In this document: in pieces, positions 34,140 to 44,277 of the stretch | Layout: every line of letters begins with the position of its first letter | Numbering within the stretch: position 1 is the stretch's first letter | Assembly: GCA_963731125.1 (NCBI GenBank) | Contig: CAVSVP010000011.1 | Span: forward strand, 16,987-80,986 | Reading direction: 5' to 3' | Source of the DNA: CAVSVP01 sp963731125 | GTDB taxonomy: Bacteria > Pseudomonadota > Gammaproteobacteria > Competibacterales > Competibacteraceae | Length of the DNA stretch: 64,000 nt | Made by a program: the position numbers and the translations under genes | Notes under the pieces: model-generated | Databases searched by the model: none | What the model saw: the letters and a program-made list of their open reading frames with translations, nothing else | Told to the model about the DNA's origin: nothing

Positions 34140-37041
34140 ATGTCTCATTTGTCTTGGGTTACTGTTACAGTAATTTGCCTTTTACTCCCCTTTGTTCAGC
34201 TGCAAGCTGCATCGGAGTGGTCCCCTTTACTGCGGGCCACGTTTAGCGGGGACCTGAACACGGTAAGAAGCTTGTTGGATGAAGGCAGAAACATAAACCA
34301 ACGTGATGACGAAGGCTCAACTCCATTAATGGTTGCTGCTTCCAAAGGGCACATCGCTATCGTTCGTGAGTTATTGTCTAGGGGAGCCGGAGTTAACTTA
34401 CGGAATGATTATGGCTGGACGCCTCTAATGATGGCCACGGCTGGTCGAAATGCAGAAATTGTAAAGCTTTTGTTGGCCAGAGGTGCTGACCCCGAAATTC
34501 AGAATCGAGATGGAAAAAATACTTTAGAAATTGCTAAATCAGTTGGCCTAGAGCATCTTTTCCATGCAGTGGGCAAGGCACCATCCCCGCAGCGGGAACA
34601 CAGGTTAACCCAGCGTCAACAGAAAACGCCGGTGCAGCGTCAACAGCAAATCTCAAAGCAACATCAACAGCTAGAAGCTGAATTGGCTCAACAGAAGCCG
34701 AGCCAAGTGGAACAGTTGCTAGCAAGGGCAAACCAGCAAGTAAAAGCTTTACGTCTAACTCTACCGGCAGGTGACAACGCATTAGAAAGTTACCGACAGG
34801 TACTGGAACTAGAACCGGGTAACGCGGAGGCCAAGGCAGGATTGGTGCGAATTGCCGAACGCTACGAACAGCTGGCACGGCGGCGGCAGGCAACAGGAGA
34901 GCTAGAAACGAGTCTGGAATACATTGCCAGAGGTTTACAAGTGCTGCCTGAGGACGAGACATTGCTGGCATTGCGGCAGGCAGTGCAGGAGGCACAAACC
35001 AAGGCAGAACAACAACAGGACGAAGCGAAGCAGCAACAAGCCCAAGCGGAACAGCAACTTGCGGAAGCAGAGCGGCAGCGTCGGCAGGTTGCACAACTGC
35101 TTGAGCAAGCGGAGAGTCAGCTGGCGGCGTGGCGTCTGACAACACCCTCGAAGGATAACGCTTGGGAGAGTTATCAGCAAGTATTGGCGCTAGAGCCAGG
35201 AAACCCGAAAGCCAAGGCTGGCCTGGTGCGAATCGCTGAGCGCTATGCAAAACTGGCGCGGCGGCGGCAGAAAGCGGGAGAACTGGAGAAGACCCAAGAA
35301 TATATTGCCAGGGGTTTGCAAGTGCTCCCGCAGGATGAAGCATTGCTGGCATTGCAGGGGGAGGTGCAAGCTGGCCAGGCCGAGGAGGAACACCAGCGGG
35401 GGGCGGAGCAGCGACGCCGGCAAGTGGCAGAGCTGCTCAGGCAAGCGGACAAGCAACTGGCGGCGCAACAGCTCACCGAACCGGCGGGGAACAACGCGTG
35501 GGAGAGCTACCGGCAGGTGCTGGAGCTAGCGCCCGGTAACGGGCAAGCCGAGGCGGGTCTGGCAGGGATGGCGGAGCACTATGGACAGCTGGCACGACAG
35601 CGGCGTGAAGCGGGGGAACTGGCGGCGAGTCTGGCGGCGGTGGAAACGGGCTTACAGATACGCCCGCAGGATAAGACGCTACTGGCCTTGCAGGAAGAGG
35701 TGCAAGCAGCCCAGGCCGAGGTGGAACAACAGCGGGCGGCGGCGGAGCGACGGCGCCGGCAAGTGGCAGAGCTTCTCAGGCAAGCGGACAAGCAACTGGC
35801 GGCGCAACAGCTCACCGAACCGGCGGGGAACAACGCGTGGGAGAGCTACCGGCAGGTGCTGGAGCTAGCGCCCGGATAATGCGCAAGCCGAGGCGGGTCT
35901 GGCAGAGATGGCGGAGCACTACGCGCAGCTGGCACGGCAGCGGCGTGAAGCGGGGGAGCTGGCGGCGAGTCTGGCGGCGGTGGAAACGGGCTTGCAGGTG
36001 CGCCCGCAGGATAAGACGCTACTGGCCTTGCAGGAAGAGGTGCAACAAGCCCAGGCCGAAGTGGAACGCCAGCGGGCGGAAGCGGAGCGGCGGCGCCGGC
36101 AGGTAGCAGAACTGCTCCGGCAAGCGGACAAGCAACTGACGGCGCAACAGCTGACCGAACCGGCGGGGAATAACGCGTGGGAGAGCTACCGGCAGGTGCT
36201 GGAGCTAGCGCCCGGTAACGGGCAAGCCGAGGCGGGTCTGGCAGAGATTGCGGCGCGCTACGCACAGCGGGCGCGGCAACACCAAGAGGCGGGAGAGCTA
36301 GAGCCGAGCTTAACCGCAATTGCCAAAGGGCTGCAGGTGCGCCCGCAGGATAAAGCGCTGCTGGCCTTGCAGGCGGAGGTGCAAGCAGCCCAGACTGAGG
36401 CGAAGCGCCATCGGCAAATAGCGAAACTGCTTGAACAGGCGGAGGAGCAAATGGCTGCGCAGCAGCTTACTGAACCGGCGGGAGACAATGCATGGGGAAG
36501 TTACAAGCAGATATTGTTCCTGGACCTGGGCAACATCCAGGCGAAGGAGGGGCTGAAACGCATTGCAGAACAGTATGCGCAGCTGGCGCGGCAGCGGCAG
36601 GAGGCGGGGAAGCTTGAGGCAAGCTTGGCAGCGATTGCTAAAGGGCTGCAGGTGCGCCCGCAGGATAAAACGTTGCTGTCCATACAGGAAGAGGTGCGAC
36701 AGGCCCAGGCTGAGGCTGAACGTCAACGCCGGCAAGTGGAGGAGCTTCTCAGGCATGCGGACGAGCAGCTGGCAGCGGGACAGCTCACTGAACCGGCGGG
36801 AGACAATGCATGGGAAAGTTATCAGCAGGTATTAGTCCTTGAGCCTGAAAATACTGCAGCGCAGGCAGGATTACAACGCTTATTGGGACAGGCTAAGCAA
36901 ATACTCAATGAAAAAATCAAAGCTCTCAATCATACTGAGCAAGAGGTCGAGGTAGAGGAACAAGCCATACGTTTATCAATACAACGGACTCTTGCCCAAG
37001 AATGGGAGCAGTACTCGAAACAGGCTGCCTCTCATCAATAA
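34140..37041 (+). pseudogene. Ankyrin and tandem-repeat (about 113-residue unit) periplasmic protein, one frameshift
   Basis: A Sec signal (MSHLSWVTVTVICLLLPFVQLQAA) is followed by three ankyrin repeats (about 30-130; DDEGSTPLMVAASKGHIAIVRELLSRGAGVN). Next come a Gln-rich linker and about seven repeats of roughly 113 residues. Each repeat has the form RRQVAELLRQADKQL, LTEPAGNNAWESYRQVLEL.PGN, AE.Y.QLAR.R...GELE, GLQVRPQDK.LLALQ.EVQ.AQAE, and is TPR-like and coiled. At DNA level the middle repeats are almost identical at a period of 339 bp. One extra A at about 35876 (CCCGGATAATG against CCCGGTAACG) shifts the frame; without it the protein has 966 residues. The same repeat type occurs in the kinase at 40-41.8 kb. 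Confidence 0.85.
35440..36215 (+). repeat. 339-bp tandem repeats inside the ankyrin/repeat gene
   Basis: Almost identical copies start near 35441, 35780 and 36120 (the last offset by the extra base at 35876). Flanking repeats are more diverged, so the central ones are a recent expansion. The repeats may have been miscounted by assembly. Confidence 0.75.
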
Positions 37042-38301
37042 TCAGTTCTAAATTCTAGCCCGAACGTGGTGATGACGTTAGACCGAAGACCTTCGTTATC
37101 GTTGATAGGAACTAAGAGATTAGTGGCAAGAATGAGATGTTTGATTGGTTGCCATTTCAAGCCGAAGGCGACGTCGACGAGGTCGTCGCCAATTCCATTC
37201 CCGTCAATTTTGTGGCTTCCTATCAGATCTATGACGCCTGTAAACACTTGGTTACCGGCATCAAAGCCGGCTGTGTAGATAAATTCGTTACGATCACTAT
37301 CGTCTAAGTCGAAATCAAATCCAAGGTTGGTTCGTAAGTTAATGTAATTAGTTGCTTTGTAGGCAGCTATAAGAAAGGGCCTAATAGTGGTGCTGCCAGT
37401 GCCTTGAAAATTATCTTCATCTCCTGTCCCGAATTTAACTCGCAGAGCACCAGAAATATCGTATCTGTCCTTGTCGATCCAAAAGTATTTTGCACCGACC
37501 AATATGTCACCTAAGCCGGTGTCACTGTCACTCGCCGAGTCAATAGGATCGTCTTCTCCGCCAAACGAATGTACATCTGGAAAATCATTCTCAGGAGAAA
37601 CCACTATTTCGGCTTTTGAACGCACCTTCATGTTCACATCAACGATAGGAATCAATATCCCTAGATCCAAGCGATCCGTTACTCCGTAAGCAGCTGATAA
37701 CGTCCATGTCTTAAAATCTAAATCAATGTCAACATCTAGGTTTACCCTGTCCAATTCCCAATTTTCCCGTTCATTGGGATTTCCGCACGGGGTAATTGTC
37801 TCGTTGTCAGGTCCTATTGGTGCACATGGGAATGTGTCTGGAATGTGAAACGCTGTCACTTGCAGGTTGCTTAGCCTGTCTCCCTCAAATTGGTCGTAGT
37901 TAAAAAAAGTGAAGCTCGCGCCAAGACTGATCTGTCCCTTACCAAGCGTTTGCGGGCGCTCGGTAATCAGTGGTCCCAAAGTCTCTGTCGTTTGATCATA
38001 TGTTCCTCGATCTGGATCAAATCTGTAGGTAATACCACCTGCTGAAGGAGTTAGAGGAAGAGGTCGCACCGCAGATGCAATCTGATCGTTCAACTGGTTA
38101 ATCGCTGCTTGGGTATCAACTAAGAAGTGTGCCTCATGACTAAACTGTTCGCGCGCCATAAGTGTTATGCCATCGCCACCGTACAAACTGGGAATAAGGT
38201 CGACGAGATCTTCTGACCAGCTTTGTGTGATTGGTTGTATAGTTGCCAACGCGATAATGGTGGTCTTATGGGTAATTGAATTATTTTAGACTAATTTTCA
38301 T
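37035..38301 (-). pseudogene. Outer-membrane beta-barrel protein, frameshift in signal peptide
   Basis: The main frame (to 38249) gives about 400 residues with alternating beta strands and a terminal aromatic (LEFRTDY). The strands LSAAYGVTDRLDLGILIPIVDVNMKVRS, GLGDILVGAKYFWIDKD and INLRTNLGFDFDL resemble the phenol-degradation MetA-like/transporter barrels. The frame has no ATG. A good start (GGAGAG, ATG at 38301) lies upstream in another frame, and dropping one A from the AAAA run after AGTCT joins them as MKISLNNSITHKTTIIALA..., a normal signal peptide, giving 421 residues. The 3' end overlaps the end of the ankyrin gene by seven bases (convergent). Function unknown. Confidence 0.78.
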
Positions 38302-38493
38302 GCTAAATCTCTCCGATAAGTGAAACTCACAGAGATACGTTACTCTAAACATATTGGAATTATAAAATTAGTAAAATTAGTTATTTATATAATATATGCT
38401 TAGCTATTACATGACGGAATATATAACAAAATTTGCGTTTTTGCAAATTCTTGTTGTTTTTATCTAAAATAATAATATTTTATATTTCAACTA
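38302..38493. other. AT-rich gap before IS remnant
   Basis: Very AT-rich, no gene seen. The junction with GC-rich IS sequence is at about 38495. Confidence 0.5.
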
Positions 38494-40032
38494 ATTAATG
38501 AACTGCAAGTAGAGCTGAGCCTGGGCACGGTCAGTGCCGTGTGGCTGGCCTTTATCCTGTCGGAAGGCGACCACCGCCTGAACCATGTCCAACCCTGGGT
38601 CGAGGCGCGCCTGCAGGGATTGGCCGGGTGTCTGGGCCAGCCGGTACGGGCGCTGGATTGGAGCGATGACCGCCTGGCGGCGGTGCTGGATTATTTGAGC
38701 GACGACGTGGCGTGGGAAACCGTTGAGCAGTCGCTGGGTGAGCAACTGCTGCGGGTCTATGACCTGGGGGGGTCGCGGCGAGTGCGTGTCGACAGCACCA
38801 CCGCCAAGGGCTACGTCGAGGTGACTGAGGAAGGTCTGTTTCAATTCGGCCACAGCAAGGACCACCGTCCGGACCTGCCGCAGGTGAAAATCAATCTTGC
38901 GACGCTGGATCCCCTGGGGCTGCCCCTGAGCACCACGGTGGTCTCGGGCGAGCAGGCCGATGACCCGCTGTACGTGCCGGAGATTGGCAAAGTGCAGCGC
39001 ACGTTGCAGCAGGCCGGGATGACCTACCTCGGTGATGCGAAGATGGCGGCGCTGGCTACCCGGGCGTACGTGGTGGGCAGCGGGGATCATTATCTGTGCC
39101 CGCTGCCGAGCACGCAACTGCCGGAGTCGGAGCTCGAGCAGGTGCTGGAGCCGGTCTGGGCGGGCCACCAGGCGCTGGAGCCGGTGTATCAGCCCAGCGC
39201 GGAGGGTGACCGGGGGCCGAAGCTGGCCGAGGGCTTTGGCTATGAGGTGAAGCTCACCGGTGAGCACGACGGTAAGGAGCTCACCTGGATCGAGCGGCGG
39301 CTGGTGGTACGTTCGCTCAAACTGGCCGAGCGTCAAGAGCGGGCGCTGCACCAACGTCTGGAGCAGGCCACCGCGGCGATTGCCGAGCTTAACGTCACCG
39401 GCCAGGGCAAGAAGCGCTTTACCGACGAGGCGACCTTGGCCGAGACCGTCGAGGCGCTCATCGCCAAGCACCGGGTCGCGGGCCTGCTGGCGGTGGACTA
39501 TCAAACCCATCTCGATGAGCGGCCCAAGCGGCGTTACCGTGACCGGCCCGCTCGGGTGGAGCGCACCCAGACAGTCACCGTGCAGGTATGCCTCGACGAG
39601 GCTGCCCTCGCCTCGGCAGTGCGCCGGCTGGGCTGGCGGGTCTATGCCACCGACCAGACCGAGTTGTCGTTGACCGAGGTCGTGCTCGCCTACCGTCAGG
39701 CCTATCTCATCGAACGGGGCTTTGGGCGCCTGAAGGGTCGGGTGTTGTCGCTGACACCGATGTATTTGGACTCCGATGCGCGGGTCAAGGGGCTGATCCG
39801 GCTGCTGAGCCTGAGGCTGCGGGTGCTGACCTTGGTTGAGTTCACCGTGCGCCAGCGCCTGCAGCAGGAAGGGACGCGCCTGAGTGGTCTCTATCCAGGC
39901 AACCCCAAGCGGGCGACGGCTCGCCCCACCACCGAGATGATGTTGCGCGTCTTTACCGGGCTGACCCTGGTGCTGCTCGATGAGGGCACTGAAGTACATG
40001 CCCATTTGACCACGCTCACCCTCTTTTGGTAA
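38494..40032 (+). pseudogene. IS1634-like transposase, 5'-truncated
   Basis: The open frame runs from at least 38494 but has no proper start; the first usable codon is a GTG at 38539. The protein begins ELSLGTVSAVWLAFILSEGDHRLNHV, which in full-length relatives follows about 60 missing residues (DUF4277-type N-terminus). The catalytic regions are present: RRVRVDSTTAKGY, FGHSKDHRPDLPQV and YLIERGFGRLKGRVLSL. GC content is much higher than in the flanks, and the left edge falls abruptly into AT-rich DNA. It is probably inactive. The element is different from the one at 1-1548. Confidence 0.85.
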
Positions 40033-40065
40033 GAATCAAACATGCAGAGTGCTAATAGCGTATAT

Positions 40066-41763
40066 TTAGTTTTTGTTATCTGATAGCGCTTGAGACTCAA
40101 CGGTTTCCTTTAGCTCTAACAGACCGGCATGTTCAGGATTAATCATTAAACCCTGTTCTATTCTCGATATCGCTTGATTTATTCTATTATTTTTTAAATC
40201 TTCTTGCGCTTTCTGCTCAAAAAAATCTGCTATCTCATTGAGTCGGCGCAAAGCCATTTTATTATTCGGATCTAATTTGAGAACCTCTTTGTATGTTTCG
40301 ATCGCATTTTCATCACTAGGAAAAATGAAGCGTGAAGCAGAAAGATGATTTTCAGCTTCTTTGAGCAAAGCGAATACCTTTTCTTCGTTTATCGTGTAAT
40401 TTGTATGGTCGGATTTCATTTGTTCCACTTTCTTTTTTAGTAATAGTAGTTCGTTGTGTTGTGGACTGATATCTAATCCATTTTTAATTACTCTCAGGGC
40501 AAGCTCATTACTGACGTTAGGTAAACTTTTTTGTGCAAGTTTTGCATATTTATCTGCAAGAAGTTGCAGTCCTTCAACTGCCGTTTTGTTTCCAGGATTA
40601 AGCGTTAAAATACGATTATACGCAGCAGCTACCTCGTTAAGTTGTTGCATCTTTTGGGTTACAAAATTTTCAGGTGTTCTGATCTTTCGTATGAAGAATG
40701 TTCTTGTCTCTTCCTTATGTTTTTCGTGGATAAAAGTATCATAGTAGTAAAGACCAGAACCTGCTAAAATTACCAATATTAAAGTACCTAGTATCCATTT
40801 ATTATCATATAAGAGCTTTATAAATTTTTTAACTGTTGAGTCAATGAATTTTGTTTGAGTTGGTAATGAAGGAGGTATTCCAGATCTTAAGAACTCATTT
40901 GAGTACTCAAGAGATTTAATTTTATCTTGGTGTGATGTAATTCTGGTATCTAGTTTTAACGAAGACTTATGCGTTTGTAAGTTATCAATAGCCTCTATTA
41001 GATGTTTAGCATCAGAAAATCTAGCATTGGCATTTTTCGCTAACAGTCGGTTTAAAATCGGTTGAAACTCTAAACAATAATCGGGTAAAGCTGGTATAGG
41101 ATCATTTAGATGTTTTAAAGCTATGGCAAGTGAGTTTTCCCCCTCGTAAGGTTTCCTGTCAGTTAACATTTCATACAAAACAACGCCTAGACCATATAAG
41201 TCCGAACTCTTGCTGAGTGGATTTCCTAAAATTTGCTCTGGACTCATATAGTGGGGTGAGCCGACGGTGACTCCAACGGCTGTTAATTGAGTAGCATTGG
41301 GATTTAATAATTTTGCAATACCAAAATCTGTCAATAAAGGTAAAGTATCATTTCGAAAAAGAATATTTGCAGACTTTACATCACGATGTATAATTTCTTG
41401 ATTATGGGCATAATCTAAAGCGCTTGCGATTTTTTTGAATATATATATCAGTTGAGGTATAGTCGGTTTATTGCGTTCGATAAACTGAGTGAGATTTCCT
41501 TCCTTGGCATATTCTAGTGCCATATAGTAGCAGTTTTCGTGTATACCAATATCATATACAATGATAATGTTTGGATGAGAAAGATGTGCAACAATTTTTC
41601 CTTCTTTAAGAAAACGCTTACGAAAATTTTCGTCTGTCACCATTATTGACGACATAATTTTAAGAGCTACTTCTCTATCAAGAGATTTTTGAACAGCGAG
41701 ATATACCGTGGACATACCACCTGTTCCGATCTCGCGTAGAATCTGATAACCGGGTATGTTCAT
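40066..41763 (-). CDS. Membrane Ser/Thr protein kinase (PknB-like) with TPR-like repeats
   Basis: A 565-residue Hanks-type kinase. The cytoplasmic catalytic domain (about 5-265) has GTGGMSTVY (P-loop), Lys35 in VALK, HRDVKSAN (catalytic Asp128, Asn133), DFG at 146-148 and SPEQ, so it should be active. A basic linker precedes one membrane helix (about 323-341, WILGTLILVILAGSGLYYY). The outside part carries two copies of the same repeat unit found in the ankyrin protein (AAYNRILTLNPGNKTAVEGLQLLADKYAKLAQ and ETYKEVLKLDPNNKMALRRLNEIADFFEQKAQ). It is a likely writer for the FHA-domain proteins at 26-29 kb and 44-45.6 kb (inference). No obvious ribosome binding site. Confidence 0.93.
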   Translation of the reverse strand: MNIPGYQILREIGTGGMSTVYLAVQKSLDREVALKIMSSIMVTDENFRKRFLKEGKIVAHLSHPNIIIVYDIGIHENCYYMALEYAKEGNLTQFIERNKPTIPQLIYIFKKIASALDYAHNQEIIHRDVKSANILFRNDTLPLLTDFGIAKLLNPNATQLTAVGVTVGSPHYMSPEQILGNPLSKSSDLYGLGVVLYEMLTDRKPYEGENSLAIALKHLNDPIPALPDYCLEFQPILNRLLAKNANARFSDAKHLIEAIDNLQTHKSSLKLDTRITSHQDKIKSLEYSNEFLRSGIPPSLPTQTKFIDSTVKKFIKLLYDNKWILGTLILVILAGSGLYYYDTFIHEKHKEETRTFFIRKIRTPENFVTQKMQQLNEVAAAYNRILTLNPGNKTAVEGLQLLADKYAKLAQKSLPNVSNELALRVIKNGLDISPQHNELLLLKKKVEQMKSDHTNYTINEEKVFALLKEAENHLSASRFIFPSDENAIETYKEVLKLDPNNKMALRRLNEIADFFEQKAQEDLKNNRINQAISRIEQGLMINPEHAGLLELKETVESQALSDNKN

Positions 41764-42564
41764 CAGGAAATCATTAAAAAAATTCTGACCTTAATGGTTC
41801 CATTGTAATAGTGCCTCTATAAACGGAATAAAAAGTTATTTCTTATTTTAAATAATAATCATTACTTAACCTCCGTGCCCGCATTGCGGCATACCATATG
41901 TATCAGATTTCCGATGCTGATAGTGTTGTCTGCCAATACCAGAAGACAAACAGTACAGGCATGTAACGTAAGTAAGCAAGCCTTTCAAAGGCCTACAAAA
42001 TCGCCTTCTTAATCGATTGAAATCTAGAATCCTTTGATAGTAGAATTCCCGCAGATTTTGCGAAATCATCAAAAACCCCAAACATGTGGATTGTAAAGCC
42101 AAGAACAGCTTTTTAGGTTTTGCTGAATTTGACGGCAGAGGCAGTTCAATTCTCTAGATAACTATAATTTACTTGACAATGTCATATTAGCAGTTTCTTA
42201 TGATATTGATTTATCAATGAATTAAGATAACCACTGCTGGCTACGAACTTAAAGCGGGACGTGCAACTAGATGCCGCATCCGCTGGTAGGAGCGAGCTTG
42301 CTCGCGAATAGGGAGTCATCAGGTTTAGTTCGCGAGCGAGCTCGCTCCTACCAGGTCGCTTGCCAAGTGTCCCGGCTAAAGTTGATAGTCCAAAATATTT
42401 CTGTAATGTACTGACTTTGAAAAAAAATCAGATTTTTCTAATGTGACATTTTCAAGTTAAATACAGTAAAAAAACGCTTAACTCTACTGTTAATATGGGA
42501 ATCGGGCAGCGTTATGCAATACTCATTACGCTGCTGGGGACCCACAAGACGTCTAGCCAACATG
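41764..42564. other. Intergenic stretch with REP-like hairpin
   Basis: About 800 bp, AT-rich, with no gene that I can support on either strand. It contains the long hairpin at 42284-42353. The promoter of the kinase must lie at its left end. Confidence 0.5.
42284..42353. repeat. REP-like hairpin with 25-bp arms
   Basis: TGGTAGGAGCGAGCTTGCTC and the following GCGAA pair with the complementary arm at 42329-42353 with a single mismatch, around a 20-base loop. A weaker outer repeat (GCGGGAC / GTCCCGGC) flanks it. The GGAGCGAGCTTGCTCGCGAA type of palindrome is common as an extragenic repeat in Pseudomonas and related gammaproteobacteria. Confidence 0.75.
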
Positions 42565-44002
42565 CCAGCGTTTCGGCTAAAATTGAGTCGAATTTTGTTC
42601 TCACTATCCGTTGCGCACCCGCCCATACAGTTTGTACGGAACTTATGCGCCAGTTTCTTCTGGTCTCCCCGTCGCATCCAGGGCCGCAAAAATGTGGTAG
42701 GCATAGAGCCTATCGTAGTCGACCTGTGCCCTGTTCCCGGATTTGCCTCGGATAAGCTCTCGCGCCGACTTGGCGGTGAGATCCAAGATGTTGCGCTTGA
42801 ACCACGTCACGCCGTGAGCCGCGAGGTCAACGTCAAGATCGCCTAGGAGCAGCAGAGACGACTCCACGTCGTCCTTGAAGTCCACTCCGCTGTTACGCCA
42901 CCTTGCCTTCGCCGTGCCATGCAGGCGGTTGTCATTGGGCGAGAGATGCTGATGTACTGGCGCAGGGTACGACACATGCTTTGCGAACCCGAGCGATTCG
43001 AGAGCACTCACGCCGCCCGGAAAGAAGGACTTCCCATTATCGCTGAAGACGACAACGTTGGGCGGGATCTGGTAGAGCGTAAAGAAACGGTGCAGAAGCT
43101 CGGCACTCTCGCTGGCATAGAGGCGGGTCTCGTTCGTCTCGGCGCCAATAGAGATGACGCGTTTCGCATGGATGCCGAAGCGTGCGAAAGCGTTCACGAG
43201 TTTGTCCCTCTCCTGGACCCACGCCTTGCGCCCGACACGATCGAGCCGAAGCGTTCCATTGTACGTGAAGAGGACGGGCGGTGTACGGTTTACACCGTCG
43301 GACCAGACAACGGTGACGATGCCGTTCGTGAATCGAGTGATCGCGGCGCTCGATTTCGGCTGAGCGCCACCAGCAGGCGCGTAGCTCACGCGCCGATCGG
43401 TGCGGTGGCCCGTGAACGTGAAGTCGACGCTTGCCAGAAGCCCCTTGAGATCTCCCGCACGCTGTCGCTCGCTCTTCCACTCGAACATCATCTTCGCGAG
43501 CGCGTCGACGTCCACCGTAAAGCCGCTGGTCTTCGCCTGTGACACCTTCGAACTGAAGCCGAGGGCATGCAAGTAGTCATGCGCCGTCGTCGGCGCAAGT
43601 TTCACGTCCAAGGCGGCCGCGCAGAACGTCGAGAACGAGGCGAGCGAGACGACCTGGTTCGAGTCGTTCTGAGACAGAACCCAACCGGCTGCCATCTCGC
43701 CCTGCTCGTCGTCCAGAAGCGGCACCGCTCCGCTGGCCTTCTCCGCCGTGAAGATCCTGCCCGTCTCCGCGTGGGCGCGCACCCAGCGATCCAAAGACGA
43801 CTTGGGCACGCTGATCTCGGCGTCGGCGAGAATATCACGAAAGACCGCGCGTGAGATTCCACGCGCCTCCAGCGGGCCCACGAGGCGTGCAACGAGTTCA
43901 CGCTGGTCCGTAGACAACTCTGTTGACGGGTACTTGCGCTTCTTGAACATTCGGGGGCTCTTCCGGCAAAAACGCTAGACTCAATTTTATCCGAAACGCT
44001 GG
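42565..44002. mobile_element. Complete insertion sequence, 1438 bp, family unassigned
   Basis: Terminal inverted repeats of 25 bp (left end CCAGCGTTTCGGCTAAAATT, one mismatch with the right end) at 42565-42589 and 43978-44002. A 3-bp duplication ATG flanks it (42562-42564, 44003-44005). It holds a single gene of 435 codons on the minus strand. GC content is well above that of the AT-rich neighbours, which marks it as foreign DNA. I do not recognise the family. Confidence 0.85.
42643..43950 (-). CDS. DDE-type transposase of the 1438-bp IS
   Basis: 435 residues. The N-terminal helical DNA-binding part (STDQRELVARLVGPLEARGISRAVFRDIL, then PKSSLDRWVRAH) is followed by a possible DDE core: LLASVDFTFTGHRT (first Asp), VVVFSDNGKSFFPGG (second Asp) and HLSPNDNRLHGTAKARW (third acidic residue). 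The layout resembles IS630/Tc1-type or related DDE enzymes, but a 3-bp target duplication does not fit IS630 (TA). The gene is intact and lies inside matched inverted repeats, so the element may be active. Confidence 0.8.
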   Translation of the reverse strand: MFKKRKYPSTELSTDQRELVARLVGPLEARGISRAVFRDILADAEISVPKSSLDRWVRAHAETGRIFTAEKASGAVPLLDDEQGEMAAGWVLSQNDSNQVVSLASFSTFCAAALDVKLAPTTAHDYLHALGFSSKVSQAKTSGFTVDVDALAKMMFEWKSERQRAGDLKGLLASVDFTFTGHRTDRRVSYAPAGGAQPKSSAAITRFTNGIVTVVWSDGVNRTPPVLFTYNGTLRLDRVGRKAWVQERDKLVNAFARFGIHAKRVISIGAETNETRLYASESAELLHRFFTLYQIPPNVVVFSDNGKSFFPGGVSALESLGFAKHVSYPAPVHQHLSPNDNRLHGTAKARWRNSGVDFKDDVESSLLLLGDLDVDLAAHGVTWFKRNILDLTAKSARELIRGKSGNRAQVDYDRLYAYHIFAALDATGRPEETGA

Positions 44003-44040
44003 ATGTTCGTGTCTGTAAGTTGGTACACTCACCCGATTTT

Positions 44041-44066
44041 TAGCCGCTACCATTAGCCGCTACCAT
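44041..44066. repeat. Short direct repeat, 2 x 13 bp
   Basis: TAGCCGCTACCAT occurs twice in tandem, 212 bp before the start of the sigma-54 activator gene. Possibly two binding sites of one regulator, or a replication slip; no function is shown. Confidence 0.35.
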
Positions 44067-44277
44067 GAAATTAATTAGAGTAAGTGTATTAAAATCGATC
44101 AATTCCTCAGCAGCAGAGAGTTACGATTTCGTTAAAAATTATTATAATTTGTTGATTATTAAAACATAATTAATTGATTTACAAATTTTTTAGAAGTTTA
44201 TTAGACAAAGCTACAAAATGCGGTTAGCGCGCATTATAATTTTAACAGTGATGATGCAATGGTAATGTTTAGAGCAA

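Noticed and set aside
34534..36756. Several long minus-strand frames opposite the ankyrin/repeat gene
   Set aside because: They arise from the GC-rich repeats; composition is biased to Ala, Pro, Leu and Arg, with no family resemblance.
38491..40005. A 504-codon open frame opposite the IS1634-like transposase
   Set aside because: It is a mirror frame in GC-rich DNA; the plus-strand frame carries the transposase motifs.
41866..42102. A 78-codon open frame upstream of the kinase
   Set aside because: Isolated, no ribosome binding site, no recognisable features; AT-rich intergenic DNA.
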